Below are positions 14,717 through 23,189 of a stretch of 32,420 bases of DNA, piece after piece. The DNA is taken from assembly GCA_016215625.1 (NCBI GenBank), contig JACRIW010000111.1, positions 1 to 32,420 of the forward strand, given 5' to 3'. Source of the stretch: Candidatus Eiseniibacteriota bacterium. Lineage in GTDB: Bacteria > Eisenbacteria > RBG-16-71-46. Numbering within the stretch: the stretch's first letter is position 1; each line of letters starts with the position of its first letter. Position numbers and translations under genes: made by a program. A model generated the notes under the pieces. The model searched no databases, was not told the DNA's origin, and worked only from the letters and a program-made list of their open reading frames with translations.

Positions 14717-16357
14717 ATGGCGGATCCCATTCCCAATCCCGGCATGCCCGGTGTTCCGGACGTCGTCGCGGCCGCCGGCATGCAGCCGCTCTCGGACGCC
14801 GACTTCCGTGCGCTGCGGGATCTCATCTACGAGAAGTCGGGCATCACGCTGAGCGATTCGAAGAAGCAGCTCGTGACGTCACGGCTCTCTCGCCGTCTGC
14901 GCGTGCACGGCCTGTCGTCGTATCGCGAGTACTACGAGTACGTCACGCGGCGCGATCCGCACGGCGACGAACTGCGCGAGATGCTCAACGCGATCACGAC
15001 GAACAAGACCGACTTCTTCCGCGAGAAGCATCACTTCGACTTCATGACGTCGGCGTTCTTCCCGCAGTGCATCGAGCGCGCGAAGAGCACGGGTGAGCGC
15101 CGCATGCGCATCTGGAGCGCCGGCTGCTCGACGGGGGAAGAGCCGTACACGCTCGCGATGACGTTTCTCTCGGCGTTCCCGAGCACGGGAACGTGGTCGC
15201 TCGAGATCCTCGCGACCGACCTCGACACGCAGGTGCTCGAGCGCGCCCAGGCGGGGATCTACCCCGAGGAGACGATCGCCCCGGTGCCGGCCGACCTGCA
15301 GCGCCGCTGGTTCCGGCGCGGCACGGGCGCGAACGCGGGCAAGGTGCGCGTCTCCGACGCGCTCCGCCAGCTGATCACTTTCCGGCAGCTGAACTTCGTC
15401 GATCACCCGTGGTGGGTGCAGGGCCCGTTCGACCTGATCCTCTGCCGCAACGTGATGATCTACTTCAACCAGGACACGCAGCGGACGATCGTGGAGAACT
15501 TCGCCCAGCGGCTCCGCCCCGACGGTTACCTGTTCATCGGGCACTCGGAGACGCTGAGCGGACTGAATCACCTGTTCGAACCACTGCGCGGGACGATCTA
15601 TCGCCGCCGTGCGACGGGAGAGCCCGAGCAGAAGGTGACGGCGCGGGGCGTGGCCGCCGCAGCCGCTCCGCCCCTGCCGCGCTCGACGCCCGAGCGGCCG
15701 GCGCTCGCCCGGTCCGCCGCCACGCCGCCGCAGGCGCCGAAGGTGCCGAAGGTGCCGAAGGTGCCCGCCGCCGCGCAGACGCGCTCGAACGACGCCGACG
15801 CGCGCAACCTGCCCCGGGTGAACGTGATCATCGGGGGCGTGCGCGCCAGCCGGGAGCCGATGGTGCTGCGCACGGTGCTCGGGTCGTGCATCTGTGCGTG
15901 CCTCTACGACCCGGTCGCGAAGGTCGGTGGGATCAACCACTTCATGCTTCCCGACGGACTCGACGAGCACGCGATGCCGACGCGCTTCGGCGTGAACGCC
16001 ATGGAAGTGCTGATCAACGACCTGCTCAAGATCGGCGCCGACCGCCGCCGGTTGCAGGCGAAGGCCTTCGGCGCCGCCCACGTCCTTTCCGGGGCGGGAC
16101 TGAGTCCCGACGTGCCGCGCAAGAACGCCCGCTTCATCAAGGAGTTCCTCTCCGCGGAAGGGATCCCGCTCGTGAGTTCGCGGCTCGGCGGCAGCGCCCC
16201 GGTGGAGGTCGTGTTCACGACCGACACGGCGCGCGCGCTCGTCCGGGCCCTGGGTGACGCCGTGGCGCGCGATCTGGCTCGCGAGGAGAAGAGCCACGAT
16301 CTCGAGATCAAGAAACAGATGGTGCTGCCGCCACAGAGCTCGGTGGAGCTCTTCTAG
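14717..16357 (+). CDS. cheR: CheR-CheD fusion: receptor methyltransferase plus glutamine deamidase
   Basis: A single 546-residue frame joins two adaptation enzymes. The N-terminal half (about 25-300) is CheR, the SAM-dependent glutamyl methyltransferase: [26 protein letters not shown], the SAM loop [17 protein letters not shown] (about 132-148) and [10 protein letters not shown] Pro/Ala-rich linker (about 305-365) contains three KVP repeats encoded by 9-bp tandem copies (15737-15763). The C-terminal half is CheD, which deamidates receptor glutamines: TVLGSC with catalytic Cys391 and GGINHFMLP with His408, the same 17-residue spacing as in known CheD. The protein ends QSSVELF. The start at 14717 is chosen for GGAGAG nine bases upstream; ATG 14696 is in frame but poorly spaced. 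cheB follows 8 bp later. Confidence 0.93.
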   Translation: MADPIPNPGMPGVPDVVAAAGMQPLSDADFRALRDLIYEKSGITLSDSKKQLVTSRLSRRLRVHGLSSYREYYEYVTRRDPHGDELREMLNAITTNKTDFFREKHHFDFMTSAFFPQCIERAKSTGERRMRIWSAGCSTGEEPYTLAMTFLSAFPSTGTWSLEILATDLDTQVLERAQAGIYPEETIAPVPADLQRRWFRRGTGANAGKVRVSDALRQLITFRQLNFVDHPWWVQGPFDLILCRNVMIYFNQDTQRTIVENFAQRLRPDGYLFIGHSETLSGLNHLFEPLRGTIYRRRATGEPEQKVTARGVAAAAAPPLPRSTPERPALARSAATPPQAPKVPKVPKVPAAAQTRSNDADARNLPRVNVIIGGVRASREPMVLRTVLGSCICACLYDPVAKVGGINHFMLPDGLDEHAMPTRFGVNAMEVLINDLLKIGADRRRLQAKAFGAAHVLSGAGLSPDVPRKNARFIKEFLSAEGIPLVSSRLGGSAPVEVVFTTDTARALVRALGDAVARDLAREEKSHDLEIKKQMVLPPQSSVELF

Positions 16358-16365
16358 GAGACGCC

Positions 16366-17430
16366 ATGTCGAAGACTCGTGTCCTCATCGTCGACGATTC
16401 CGCGATCATGCGGCAGCTGCTGACGGAGATCCTCTCCCAGGATCCCTCCCTCGAGGTCGTCGGTTCCGCTTCGGATCCGTTCGTCGCGCGCGACAAGATC
16501 AAGGCGCTCCATCCCGACGTGCTCACGCTCGACGTCGAAATGCCGCGCATGGACGGGCTTTCGTTCCTGGAGAAGCTCATGCGCGCGCATCCCATGCCCG
16601 TGCTCATGATCTCCTCGCTCACCGAGCAGGGGGCGGCGACGACGCTGCGCGCGATGGAACTCGGCGCGGTCGATTTCGTCACGAAGCCCAAACTCGACGT
16701 ACGCACGGGCACGCTCGACCTCGCGGACGAGATCGTCGAAAAGGTGAAGGCGGCTTCGCGCGCGCACGTCCGCCCGCGCCGCGCTCCCGACGGTGCGCCG
16801 CGTGCCGCGGCCACCGTGGCGCACGCGCCGGCCGGCGCGCTGCTCCAGGGCACGCCCAAGGTGATCGCGGTGGGGGCCTCGACCGGCGGCACCGTGGCGC
16901 TTCGCGAGTTCCTCGTTCCGCTTCCGCCCGACACCCCGGGCATCGTGATCGTGCAGCACATGCCGGCGAACTTCACGAAGTCCTTCGCGGAGCGCCTCGA
17001 TTCGCAGTGCCAGATGCGCGTGAAGGAAGCCGTGGACGGCGACCGCATCCTCCCGGGACACGTGCTCATCGCTCCCGGGAACTTCCACATGAGCGTCCAG
17101 CGAAGCGGTGCGAGCTACTCCGTGCGCGTCTTCAGCGCGGAGCCGGTCAACCGCCACCGTCCTTCCGTGGACGTGCTCTTCGACTCGTGCGCCCAGGCGG
17201 TCGGGGCGAACGCACTGGGCGTGATCCTGACGGGCATGGGCAACGACGGCGCGAAGGGTATGTTCGCCATGCGCCGTGCCGGCGCGCGCACGTTCGCGCA
17301 GGACGAAGCGTCCTGCGTCGTCTTCGGGATGCCGCGCGAAGCCATCCTCGCGGGCGGCGCCGAGCACACGCTGCCGCTTCACGACCTGCCGCAGGCCCTG
17401 CTCCGCACCCTCACCGGCGGCGGCCGTTGA
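16366..17430 (+). CDS. cheB: Chemotaxis methylesterase CheB
   Basis: Receptor methylesterase/deamidase of 354 residues. The receiver domain (about 1-120) has [10 protein letters not shown], phospho-Asp in [12 protein letters not shown] and KPK near 104. A proline/alanine linker leads to the esterase domain, with the catalytic triad visible as Ser172 (GASTGG), His198 (QHMP) and Asp294 (GMGNDGA). The protein would reverse CheR methylation when phosphorylated by CheA. The AGGAG at the end of cheR-cheD is its ribosome-binding site, so the two adaptation genes form one transcript. Confidence 0.97.
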   Translation: MSKTRVLIVDDSAIMRQLLTEILSQDPSLEVVGSASDPFVARDKIKALHPDVLTLDVEMPRMDGLSFLEKLMRAHPMPVLMISSLTEQGAATTLRAMELGAVDFVTKPKLDVRTGTLDLADEIVEKVKAASRAHVRPRRAPDGAPRAAATVAHAPAGALLQGTPKVIAVGASTGGTVALREFLVPLPPDTPGIVIVQHMPANFTKSFAERLDSQCQMRVKEAVDGDRILPGHVLIAPGNFHMSVQRSGASYSVRVFSAEPVNRHRPSVDVLFDSCAQAVGANALGVILTGMGNDGAKGMFAMRRAGARTFAQDEASCVVFGMPREAILAGGAEHTLPLHDLPQALLRTLTGGGR

Positions 17431-17473
17431 TGCGCAGCCGCCCCGATCGCCGCGCCGGCGGTCCGGCCGGCCC

Positions 17474-17500
17474 TCAAGGATTCCCGGTTCCCATCGATAC
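17474..17500 (+). promoter_or_regulatory. Sigma-28 (FliA) promoter for cheY
   Basis: TCAAG, a 15-bp spacer after TCAA, then ATCGATAC. It lies in the 163-bp gap after cheB, with a leader of about 87 nt to cheY. The CCCTCAAG block is shared with the cheR-cheD site. Confidence 0.68.
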
Positions 17501-17593
17501 TGCCGTCAGGAAGCTCGCGTTCCCGGGCAGGCCGGAATGCGAGACATGGCCCGCCCCGGCGAGCCCGACCGCCCCGCATTGTGAGGTTGTCCC

Positions 17594-17962
17594 GTGAGCA
17601 AGACCGCTCTGGTAGTCGACGATTCCGCGACGATGCGGGAGATGGTGTCGTACACGCTGAAGCAGGCGGGCTTCGAGCCCCTGACCGGCGGCAACGGTCA
17701 GGAGGCGCTCGACCAGCTCACCGGCCAGGCGGTGGACCTCATCATCACCGACCTGAACATGCCCGTGATGGACGGCCTGTCCTTCATCAAGGCCGTCCGC
17801 TCGCGCGACGAGTACAAGTTCGTTCCCATCCTGATGCTCACGACCGAGTCCCAGGCGGACATGAAGGCTCAGGGCAAGGCCGCGGGGGCGACAGGATGGC
17901 TCGTGAAACCGTTCAACCCCGAAATGCTGCTGCAGGTGATCGGAAAGGTCGTGCCGAAGTGA
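17594..17962 (+). CDS. cheY: Chemotaxis response regulator CheY
   Basis: Single-domain receiver of 122 residues that would carry the signal from CheA to the flagellar switch. All active-site residues are present: Asp9/Asp10 (VVDDSATMRE), phospho-Asp53 (ITDLNMPVMDG), Thr83/84 (MLTTES) and Lys105 (LVKPFNP). The GTG start at 17594 has GAGG seven bases upstream. It has its own sigma-28-like promoter and is followed by a hairpin and pyrimidine-rich tract before cheZ, so it may be made in excess of the downstream genes. Confidence 0.96.
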   Translation: MSKTALVVDDSATMREMVSYTLKQAGFEPLTGGNGQEALDQLTGQAVDLIITDLNMPVMDGLSFIKAVRSRDEYKFVPILMLTTESQADMKAQGKAAGATGWLVKPFNPEMLLQVIGKVVPK

Positions 17963-17965
17963 CGG

Positions 17966-17995
17966 CGCCGGCTCGCGCCGGCGGACGCAGTCTTC
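17966..17995 (+). terminator. Possible partial terminator between cheY and cheZ
   Basis: A 7-bp GC stem (CGCCGGC 17966-17972 with GCCGGCG 17977-17983) around TCGC is followed within eight bases by TCTTCTCT and a longer pyrimidine-rich stretch to about 18018. The downstream genes need read-through or an unseen promoter. Confidence 0.42.
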
Positions 17996-18032
17996 TCTCC
18001 GCTCTTTCCCATTTCTTCGAACGGACGGGTCC

Positions 18033-18644
18033 ATGTCGGAAAACCCGGTGAGCCAGGACCACGACGCGGCGGACGCCGCGCAGGCGGAAGCCATCGCCCG
18101 ATATCTCGAAAGCTCGCGCGACCTGATCGATCGCCTCCAGAGCCTGAGGGAGGGCGTGCACGACACGCTCAACGAACAGTTCCAGATCGTGGCGGGGGAC
18201 CTCGAACAGCTGCGCGCCATTCTCGGCGACGCCGCGATCAAGCTCTCGAGCGCCTTCCGAGTCATCACGACGAGCGCGGGGCAGATGCGATGCGCGCTCG
18301 ACGAAGCGGCCGCCGCGGACGGCTCGGACCCGTTCGTGCGCCTCCGTGAGATCACTTCCGAGATGACGTCCACGACGGGAACGACGATCCAGAGCCTGCA
18401 GTTCGAGGACATGGCGTCGCAGCTGCTCGCGCACGTGAACCACCGTCTCGGAGCGCTCCAGCAGTTCTCGAAGGAGATGTCGATACTGAACGCCGGTTCG
18501 AATCATCTGCCGCCCTACCTGACCGAGAAGGAACTCGACGCCGCGTTCGCGAACCTCGCGCGGCACCGGGACCTCCTCCGGAACGACGTTCGAAAGGCCG
18601 TGCAGCAGCAGTCGCTGGACAGCGGCGAGATCGAACTGTTCTGA
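18033..18644 (+). CDS. cheZ: CheZ-family CheY-P phosphatase
   Basis: Mostly helical protein of 203 residues. The conserved core reads LQFEDMASQLLAHVNHRL, aligning with the CheZ motif FQDLTGQVIKR. The residues corresponding to E. coli Asp143 and Gln147 (the inserted glutamine that activates water) are Asp126 and Gln130, so it should dephosphorylate CheY. Like E. coli CheZ it has a flexible region followed by a short C-terminal tail ending in Phe (GEIELF), probably the CheY-docking segment. It lies directly after cheY. A second candidate phosphatase domain is encoded by the next gene. Confidence 0.85.
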   Translation: MSENPVSQDHDAADAAQAEAIARYLESSRDLIDRLQSLREGVHDTLNEQFQIVAGDLEQLRAILGDAAIKLSSAFRVITTSAGQMRCALDEAAAADGSDPFVRLREITSEMTSTTGTTIQSLQFEDMASQLLAHVNHRLGALQQFSKEMSILNAGSNHLPPYLTEKELDAAFANLARHRDLLRNDVRKAVQQQSLDSGEIELF

Positions 18645-18675
18645 AGACCGAACCGAACCCACGCAGGCCGGGACC

Positions 18676-20100
18676 ATGAAAGCACTCGTCGTCGATCCCG
18701 ATCGGTCCGCGCGGGCCGTGGTCAAACGCCTGCTGAGTCACGTCAACGTCGACGTGATCGAGGCGGACAACGGCCTCATCGCGCTGAACGCGCTCGAACA
18801 GGCCGACCCCGACTTCGTCGTGGTCGAGATCGACATGCCCATCCTGACCGGTCCGGATTGCCTGGCGGCGATCCGGCAGTCGCCCGTGCGGCCGGACATC
18901 CCGGTCATCGTGATCTCCGCGTCCGGCACGCGCGAGAACGTGCACCGCATGGTCGCGCTGGGTGTCGCGGATTTCCTCCTCAAGCCGATCAATCCCGTCG
19001 AGGTGCTGCCCCGGATCAAGAACCTGCTGATCCGCGTCGCGCAGTGGCGGCAGCGCCAGTCAAGCCGGTCGATCAACAGCCTGCTCATCGTCGACAACGA
19101 TCCGAACTTCATGGCGTTCGCCAAGCCGCTGCTCGACTCGACGTTCGAGATCCTCGAGGCCGGCTCGAGCACCGGCGCCGCGATCACGTACCGCGACGCG
19201 TCGCCCAAGCCGACGGTCGTGTGCCTGGCCGAAGGACTGCCGCTCATGAACGAGGATCTGCTCGTGGACGTCATCCGCAAGATGGCGATCGAGTCCGGCA
19301 GCAACCCGCCGCAGTTCTTCCTGCTCTCGAAGACGGCGGAGGTGCCGCCGGACAAGGCCGCGCGCTACGCCGGTTTCGTCCGCAAGAGCTTCATCCCGCA
19401 GACGTTCGTGGACGAGTTCCGCCGCATCGTGCTGCGTGAACAGAGTCCGTACGAGCGGCTGCGGCACATCGTGCGCGAGGGCCTGCGTTCCGAACTCGTC
19501 ACCGCGACCCAGCAGACGATCGGCGTCATGATCGGCAGCGAGATCGAGGAACTCGGCGAGGGAGAGGGTGCCGATGGCCCGACCGGCGTGCTCGCCGAGC
19601 TCTCCCAGCTGGACACGGCCTCCGGAGTGAGCCTGCGGACGATCATCATGAGCGGGCGCAGCGAGGTCGAGCGCATGGCGAGCCAGATCGTACGCCGGCC
19701 GATCACGTTCGAGGAGGGCGCCAACGAAGTCGTCGGCGAACTCGCGAACACGATCGCGGGCCGCATGCGCGCATGCCTGATGTCGCGCGGCTTCGACCTC
19801 AAGATGGGACTGCCCGAGATCCGCACGCAGGCCGAGGGCGAGCCGGTGGAGACGGGGTTCGACCTGACCGCGGGCTTCCGCTGCTCGAGCGGCGAGTTGT
19901 TCCAGGTCGCCCTGCACGTGAAACAGGTCTCGCCCGGCCTCGGCATGCTCGGGGGCGCGACGGAAACGCGCGTGGACGCCGACGTGCCGGTGGACTCCGC
20001 GCCGGCCGCGCCGGCCGCTCCGGCCGCGCCGACAGCAGCGCCGGTGGCCGGCCCCGCCGAGGCGCAGGCCCAGCAGTCCGTGGACGACGTGCTGTTCTGA
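18676..20100 (+). CDS. REC-REC-CheX fusion, candidate CheY-P phosphatase
   Basis: Protein of 474 residues with three modules. REC1 (1-120) keeps Asp7/Asp9 and Lys103 (LLKPINP), but the phospho-Asp position is Glu51 (VVVEIDMP), a possible permanent phospho-mimic. REC2 (about 135-255) is degenerate: IVDNDPNF is recognisable but the phospho-site region reads CLAEGLP. The C-terminal part (about 260-425) resembles CheX of the CheC/CheX/FliY family. The segment VGELANTIAGRM contains the E-x2-N pair used by these phosphatases. An Ala/Pro-rich linker leads to a final QQSVDDVLF. It sits between cheZ and the STAS gene in the chemotaxis operon. Confidence 0.82.
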   Translation: MKALVVDPDRSARAVVKRLLSHVNVDVIEADNGLIALNALEQADPDFVVVEIDMPILTGPDCLAAIRQSPVRPDIPVIVISASGTRENVHRMVALGVADFLLKPINPVEVLPRIKNLLIRVAQWRQRQSSRSINSLLIVDNDPNFMAFAKPLLDSTFEILEAGSSTGAAITYRDASPKPTVVCLAEGLPLMNEDLLVDVIRKMAIESGSNPPQFFLLSKTAEVPPDKAARYAGFVRKSFIPQTFVDEFRRIVLREQSPYERLRHIVREGLRSELVTATQQTIGVMIGSEIEELGEGEGADGPTGVLAELSQLDTASGVSLRTIIMSGRSEVERMASQIVRRPITFEEGANEVVGELANTIAGRMRACLMSRGFDLKMGLPEIRTQAEGEPVETGFDLTAGFRCSSGELFQVALHVKQVSPGLGMLGGATETRVDADVPVDSAPAAPAAPAAPTAAPVAGPAEAQAQQSVDDVLF

Positions 20101-20132
20101 CGCGGGCTCCGGGTCCGCGAGGAGGGTCGCAG

Positions 20133-20441
20133 ATGGCGGAAGTCGTGAGAGAACCCATACGGGCCGAGGCCGCGGGAGCGCTTCGCATCCTGCACCTCGA
20201 AGGCCAGGTGACCGTCGCGAGCGCGCGGCGGCTGCTCGAGGTCGCGCGCCGGCTGGGGAAGGACGGCCGCGAGGTCTCGGTGCGCTGCGAACACCTGACG
20301 CACATCGACTGCGCGGGCGTTCAAGTTCTGCTGGCACTCCACGAGACTCTCCGGGGACAGGGAGCGCGGCTCAGGTTGCAGAACCTTCCCGAATCCGTCC
20401 AGCAGACGTTGCGCGTCGCGGGACTCGCGGACGCGTGGTGA
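20133..20441 (+). CDS. STAS-domain protein lacking the regulatory serine
   Basis: Single STAS domain of 102 residues, the fold of anti-sigma-factor antagonists. The signature loop, normally DSSG with a phosphorylatable Ser, reads DCAG (residues 59-62), so regulation by serine phosphorylation as in SpoIIAA is unlikely. STAS proteins of this kind often occur inside chemotaxis operons next to cheA, where their role is unclear. The ATG at 20133 has AGGAGGG six bases upstream. The upstream extension of the frame to 19773 overlaps the CheX fusion and is rejected. Confidence 0.85.
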   Translation: MAEVVREPIRAEAAGALRILHLEGQVTVASARRLLEVARRLGKDGREVSVRCEHLTHIDCAGVQVLLALHETLRGQGARLRLQNLPESVQQTLRVAGLADAW

Positions 20442-20480
20442 CGACGCCGGGACGCCGGCCGGAAGTCCGGCCCGGCGTCG
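20442..20480 (+). promoter_or_regulatory. Strong hairpin in the cheA leader
   Basis: A perfect 10-bp outer stem (CGACGCCGGG 20442-20451 with CCCGGCGTCG 20471-20480) encloses a second short stem. No T-run follows, so it is not a classical terminator. It starts immediately after the STAS stop and ends about 30 bases before the cheA ATG, where it could act in RNA processing or translational control. Confidence 0.5.
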
Positions 20481-20511
20481 CCGTTCACGAGGTCCGGTGG
20501 AGTGGCCGTCC

Positions 20512-22539
20512 ATGCAGATCGACCTGAAAAAATTCCAGGAGACCTTCTTCGAAGAGGCTGCGGAGCATCTCTCGACCATGGAGTCGGGGTTGCTTCATCT
20601 CGAGGAGAGCGGCTCCGACAACGAATTCCTGAACACGATCTTCCGTGCCGCGCACTCGATCAAGGGCGCCGCCGGCAGCTTCGACTTCAAGGAAATCGTG
20701 CGGCTGACGCACGTGATGGAGAACGTGCTCGACAAGCTGCGTTCGAACCTCCTCGCGCCCACGGCCGACCTCACGCAGATCCTGCTGCGCGCGTCGGACC
20801 GCCTGCGCGAAGTGGTGGACGCCACGCATCGTGGTGAAGCCGGAAGCGTGCCGATCGACGACATCCTGCCCGAGCTGGAGGCCGTGCTGAACGGCGGCCA
20901 GCCCTCGGAGGCGCCGGTGGCCGACGCGGCCGCGCCGCCGGGCGTGCCGCGCGGCGAAGTCGTGTACGCCGTCGTGTTCGAGCCCGAACTCGAGTTCTTC
21001 CGCCAGGGCCAGGACCTGTTCCTCCTCCTGCGCGAACTCGGCGAACTCGGGGAGATCCTTTCGTCGGAGTGCCAGCGCTCACGGCTTCCGGCGCTGGACG
21101 AACTCGATCCCGAACATTGCTACCTCGGCTGGAAGGTGCGCGTGCGCACGGCCCGGGCCGCGCAGGAGCTTCGCGACGTCTTCATGTTCGTCGAAGGCGC
21201 GTGCCGGCTCGAGGTGACCGCGGAAGCCGTCACCGCCGCTCCGGAGGCGAGCGCGGCCGGAGCCGTCCGCACCGAGCGCCGCGCCGCCGCCGATCGCCGT
21301 GTCGAGTCGACCTCGATCCGCGTGTCCACCGAGAAGGTGGACGGGCTCATCAACCTCGTCGGCGAACTCGTCATCTCGCAGGCGATGGTGAACCAGGCCG
21401 TCGCGGCTCTCGCGATGACGCCCGAGCTCGAGGAAGCGCTCATGGTCGTGCAGCGCAGCACGCGCGAGCTGCAGGAACAGGTCATGGCGATCCGCATGCT
21501 GCCGATCGGGACGGTGTTCAACCGCTTCCCGCGGCTCGTGCACGACCTGACCGTCAAGCTCGGCAAGCGCGCCCGCCTCGACATCGAGGGGGCCGAGACC
21601 GAACTCGACAAGAGCGTCATCGAGCAGCTCGGCGATCCGCTCACGCACCTCATCCGCAACTCGATCGATCACGGCATCGAGGATCCCGAACAGCGCGCGC
21701 TCGCCGGCAAGCCGGAGGAAGGCGTCATCACGCTGCGCGCCTACCACGAGGGCGGGACGGTCGTGATCGAAGTCGCCGACGACGGCAAGGGGCTCGACCG
21801 CGAACGCATCCGCGCGAAGGCGCTCGCGCAGGGCCTGATCCGCGCGGACCAGCCGATGACGGACGAGGAAGTCAACGGACTCATCTTCGCGGCCGGCTTC
21901 TCGACCGCGGCCGTGGTGAGCGACGTCTCGGGCCGCGGCGTGGGCATGGACGTCGTGAAGCGCAACGTCGAATCGCTCAACGGCGCGATCTCGGTGCACA
22001 GCACGCCCGGCAAGGGCAGCCGCATCCGGATCCGCCTGCCGCTCACGCTCGCGATCCTCGACGGTCTCTCGGTCCAGCTCGGCCGCGACACGTTCATCGT
22101 GCCGCTGCTGTCGATCCGCCAGTCCGTGCGTCCCGAGCCCTCCGACATCAAGACGGTTCTCGGCGGCCGCGGCGAAGTGTTCGTCCTTCGGGGAGAGCCG
22201 CTGCCGCTCGTGCGCCTGTCGCGCCTCTTCGGCGTCGCCGGCGCGGTCGAGGACCCGCAGCAGGGCATCGTGGTCGTCACCGAGAACGACGGACACCGGT
22301 TCGGCGTCCTCGTGGACGACGTGCTCGGCCAGCTGCAGGTCGTGGTGAAGAGCATCGAGAGGAACTACCGCAAGGTCGAAGCCGTCATGGGGGCCACGAT
22401 CCTCGGAGACGGCCGGGTGGCCTTCATCGTCGACGTCGCGGAGCTGCACCGAGTCGCGACGCGGCGAAAGTCGCCGGAGGAGGACGGACGGTCCGCGGAC
22501 GGCGCCGCCGCCGCACCCCTACAGGAGGAAGTGGCATGA
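20512..22539 (+). CDS. cheA: Chemotaxis histidine kinase CheA
   Basis: Kinase of 675 residues with all five CheA domains. P1 (about 1-105) contains phospho-His48 in RAAHSIKGAAGSF. A CheY-binding P2-like region spans about 148-235. P3 dimerisation starts near 266 (IRVSTEKVDGLINLVGEL). P4 (about 335-510) has the N-box HLIRNSIDHGIE, G1 VADDGKGLD and G2 GRGVGMDVVK. P5 (about 515-650) is CheW-like. It phosphorylates CheY and CheB. The ATG at 20512 is preferred, with GGTGGAG nine bases before it; a GTG at 20497 is in frame. It overlaps cheW by 4 bp. Confidence 0.97.
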   Translation: MQIDLKKFQETFFEEAAEHLSTMESGLLHLEESGSDNEFLNTIFRAAHSIKGAAGSFDFKEIVRLTHVMENVLDKLRSNLLAPTADLTQILLRASDRLREVVDATHRGEAGSVPIDDILPELEAVLNGGQPSEAPVADAAAPPGVPRGEVVYAVVFEPELEFFRQGQDLFLLLRELGELGEILSSECQRSRLPALDELDPEHCYLGWKVRVRTARAAQELRDVFMFVEGACRLEVTAEAVTAAPEASAAGAVRTERRAAADRRVESTSIRVSTEKVDGLINLVGELVISQAMVNQAVAALAMTPELEEALMVVQRSTRELQEQVMAIRMLPIGTVFNRFPRLVHDLTVKLGKRARLDIEGAETELDKSVIEQLGDPLTHLIRNSIDHGIEDPEQRALAGKPEEGVITLRAYHEGGTVVIEVADDGKGLDRERIRAKALAQGLIRADQPMTDEEVNGLIFAAGFSTAAVVSDVSGRGVGMDVVKRNVESLNGAISVHSTPGKGSRIRIRLPLTLAILDGLSVQLGRDTFIVPLLSIRQSVRPEPSDIKTVLGGRGEVFVLRGEPLPLVRLSRLFGVAGAVEDPQQGIVVVTENDGHRFGVLVDDVLGQLQVVVKSIERNYRKVEAVMGATILGDGRVAFIVDVAELHRVATRRKSPEEDGRSADGAAAAPLQEEVA

Positions 22540-23024
22540 ACGACATCCCGGTCCAGGACGTGCGCTCGGAGGACGAAGGCCGCAGGCAGTTCCTGACCTT
22601 CACGCTGGGAGGAGAGGAATACGGCGTCGAGATCCTGCGCGTGCAGGAGATCAAGGGCTTCTCGGCGGTGACTCCGATCCCGAACGCTCCCGACTACGTC
22701 AAGGGCGTGATGAACCTGCGCGGAACGGTCGTGCCCGTGTTCGACCTGCGCCTGAAGTTCGGGATGGAGCGCAAGGACTACGACCGCTTCACGGTCATCG
22801 TGGTCGTGAACGTCGGCGCGCGAGTGGTCGGCCTGATCGTGGACTCCGTCTCGGACGTGCTCGACGTCGAGCACGACGACCTCGAGACGTCACCCGATCT
22901 CGGCGCTTCGGTGGACACGAGCATCCTGCAGGGCATCGCGCGCAACAACGACCGCCTGATCACGCTGCTCGACATCGACCGCGTGGTCGGTGAACCGCGG
23001 GCCTCGGTGGAACTCGCGGCCTAG
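22536..23024 (+). CDS. cheW: Chemotaxis coupling protein CheW
   Basis: Adapter of 162 residues linking receptors to CheA. Family sequence includes FLTFTLGGEEYGVEILRVQEI, IPNAPDYVKGVMNLRGTVVPVFDLR (with the conserved NLRG Arg) and VGLIVDSVSDVLDV. A ribosome-binding site, AGGAGG, lies near 22523 within the cheA end, and the ATG overlaps the cheA stop. It is followed by a 165-bp gap with no convincing promoter before the receptor gene. Confidence 0.97.
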   Translation: MNDIPVQDVRSEDEGRRQFLTFTLGGEEYGVEILRVQEIKGFSAVTPIPNAPDYVKGVMNLRGTVVPVFDLRLKFGMERKDYDRFTVIVVVNVGARVVGLIVDSVSDVLDVEHDDLETSPDLGASVDTSILQGIARNNDRLITLLDIDRVVGEPRASVELAA

Positions 23025-23101
23025 CAGGCGCGGGAAGAGTCGCCGAACGAAGCGCGTCGCGATCCCCCTCGGCGGGTGACGTGACGCATTCCTCGTGAAC
23101 A

Positions 23102-23117
23102 GGAGCCCGAAGGCTCC
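23102..23117 (+). other. Short hairpin between cheW and the receptor gene
   Basis: A perfect 6-bp stem, GGAGCC/GGCTCC, closes a CGAA loop in the 165-bp gap. There is no T-run; function unknown, possibly processing or weak termination. Nothing else clear is visible in the gap. Confidence 0.35.
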
Positions 23118-23189
23118 GGAGTGGCACGGCAGGTTGGGGATGTCGGACGGAGCTGCCCCTCGGTGGGAGCTCGGAAGGGAGTCGCGGGC

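Noticed and set aside
15737-15763. Three 9-bp tandem repeats as a regulatory or mobile repeat
   Set aside because: They are in frame and encode the KVP linker of the CheR-CheD fusion, which explains them.
20497-20511. GTG start for cheA
   Set aside because: In frame, but the ribosome-binding site GGTGGAG overlaps it and is well spaced for the ATG at 20512.
23122-23137. Sigma-54-like site before the receptor gene
   Set aside because: TGGCACGG is a perfect -24 element, but the following TTGG is one base too far away and lacks the invariant GC.
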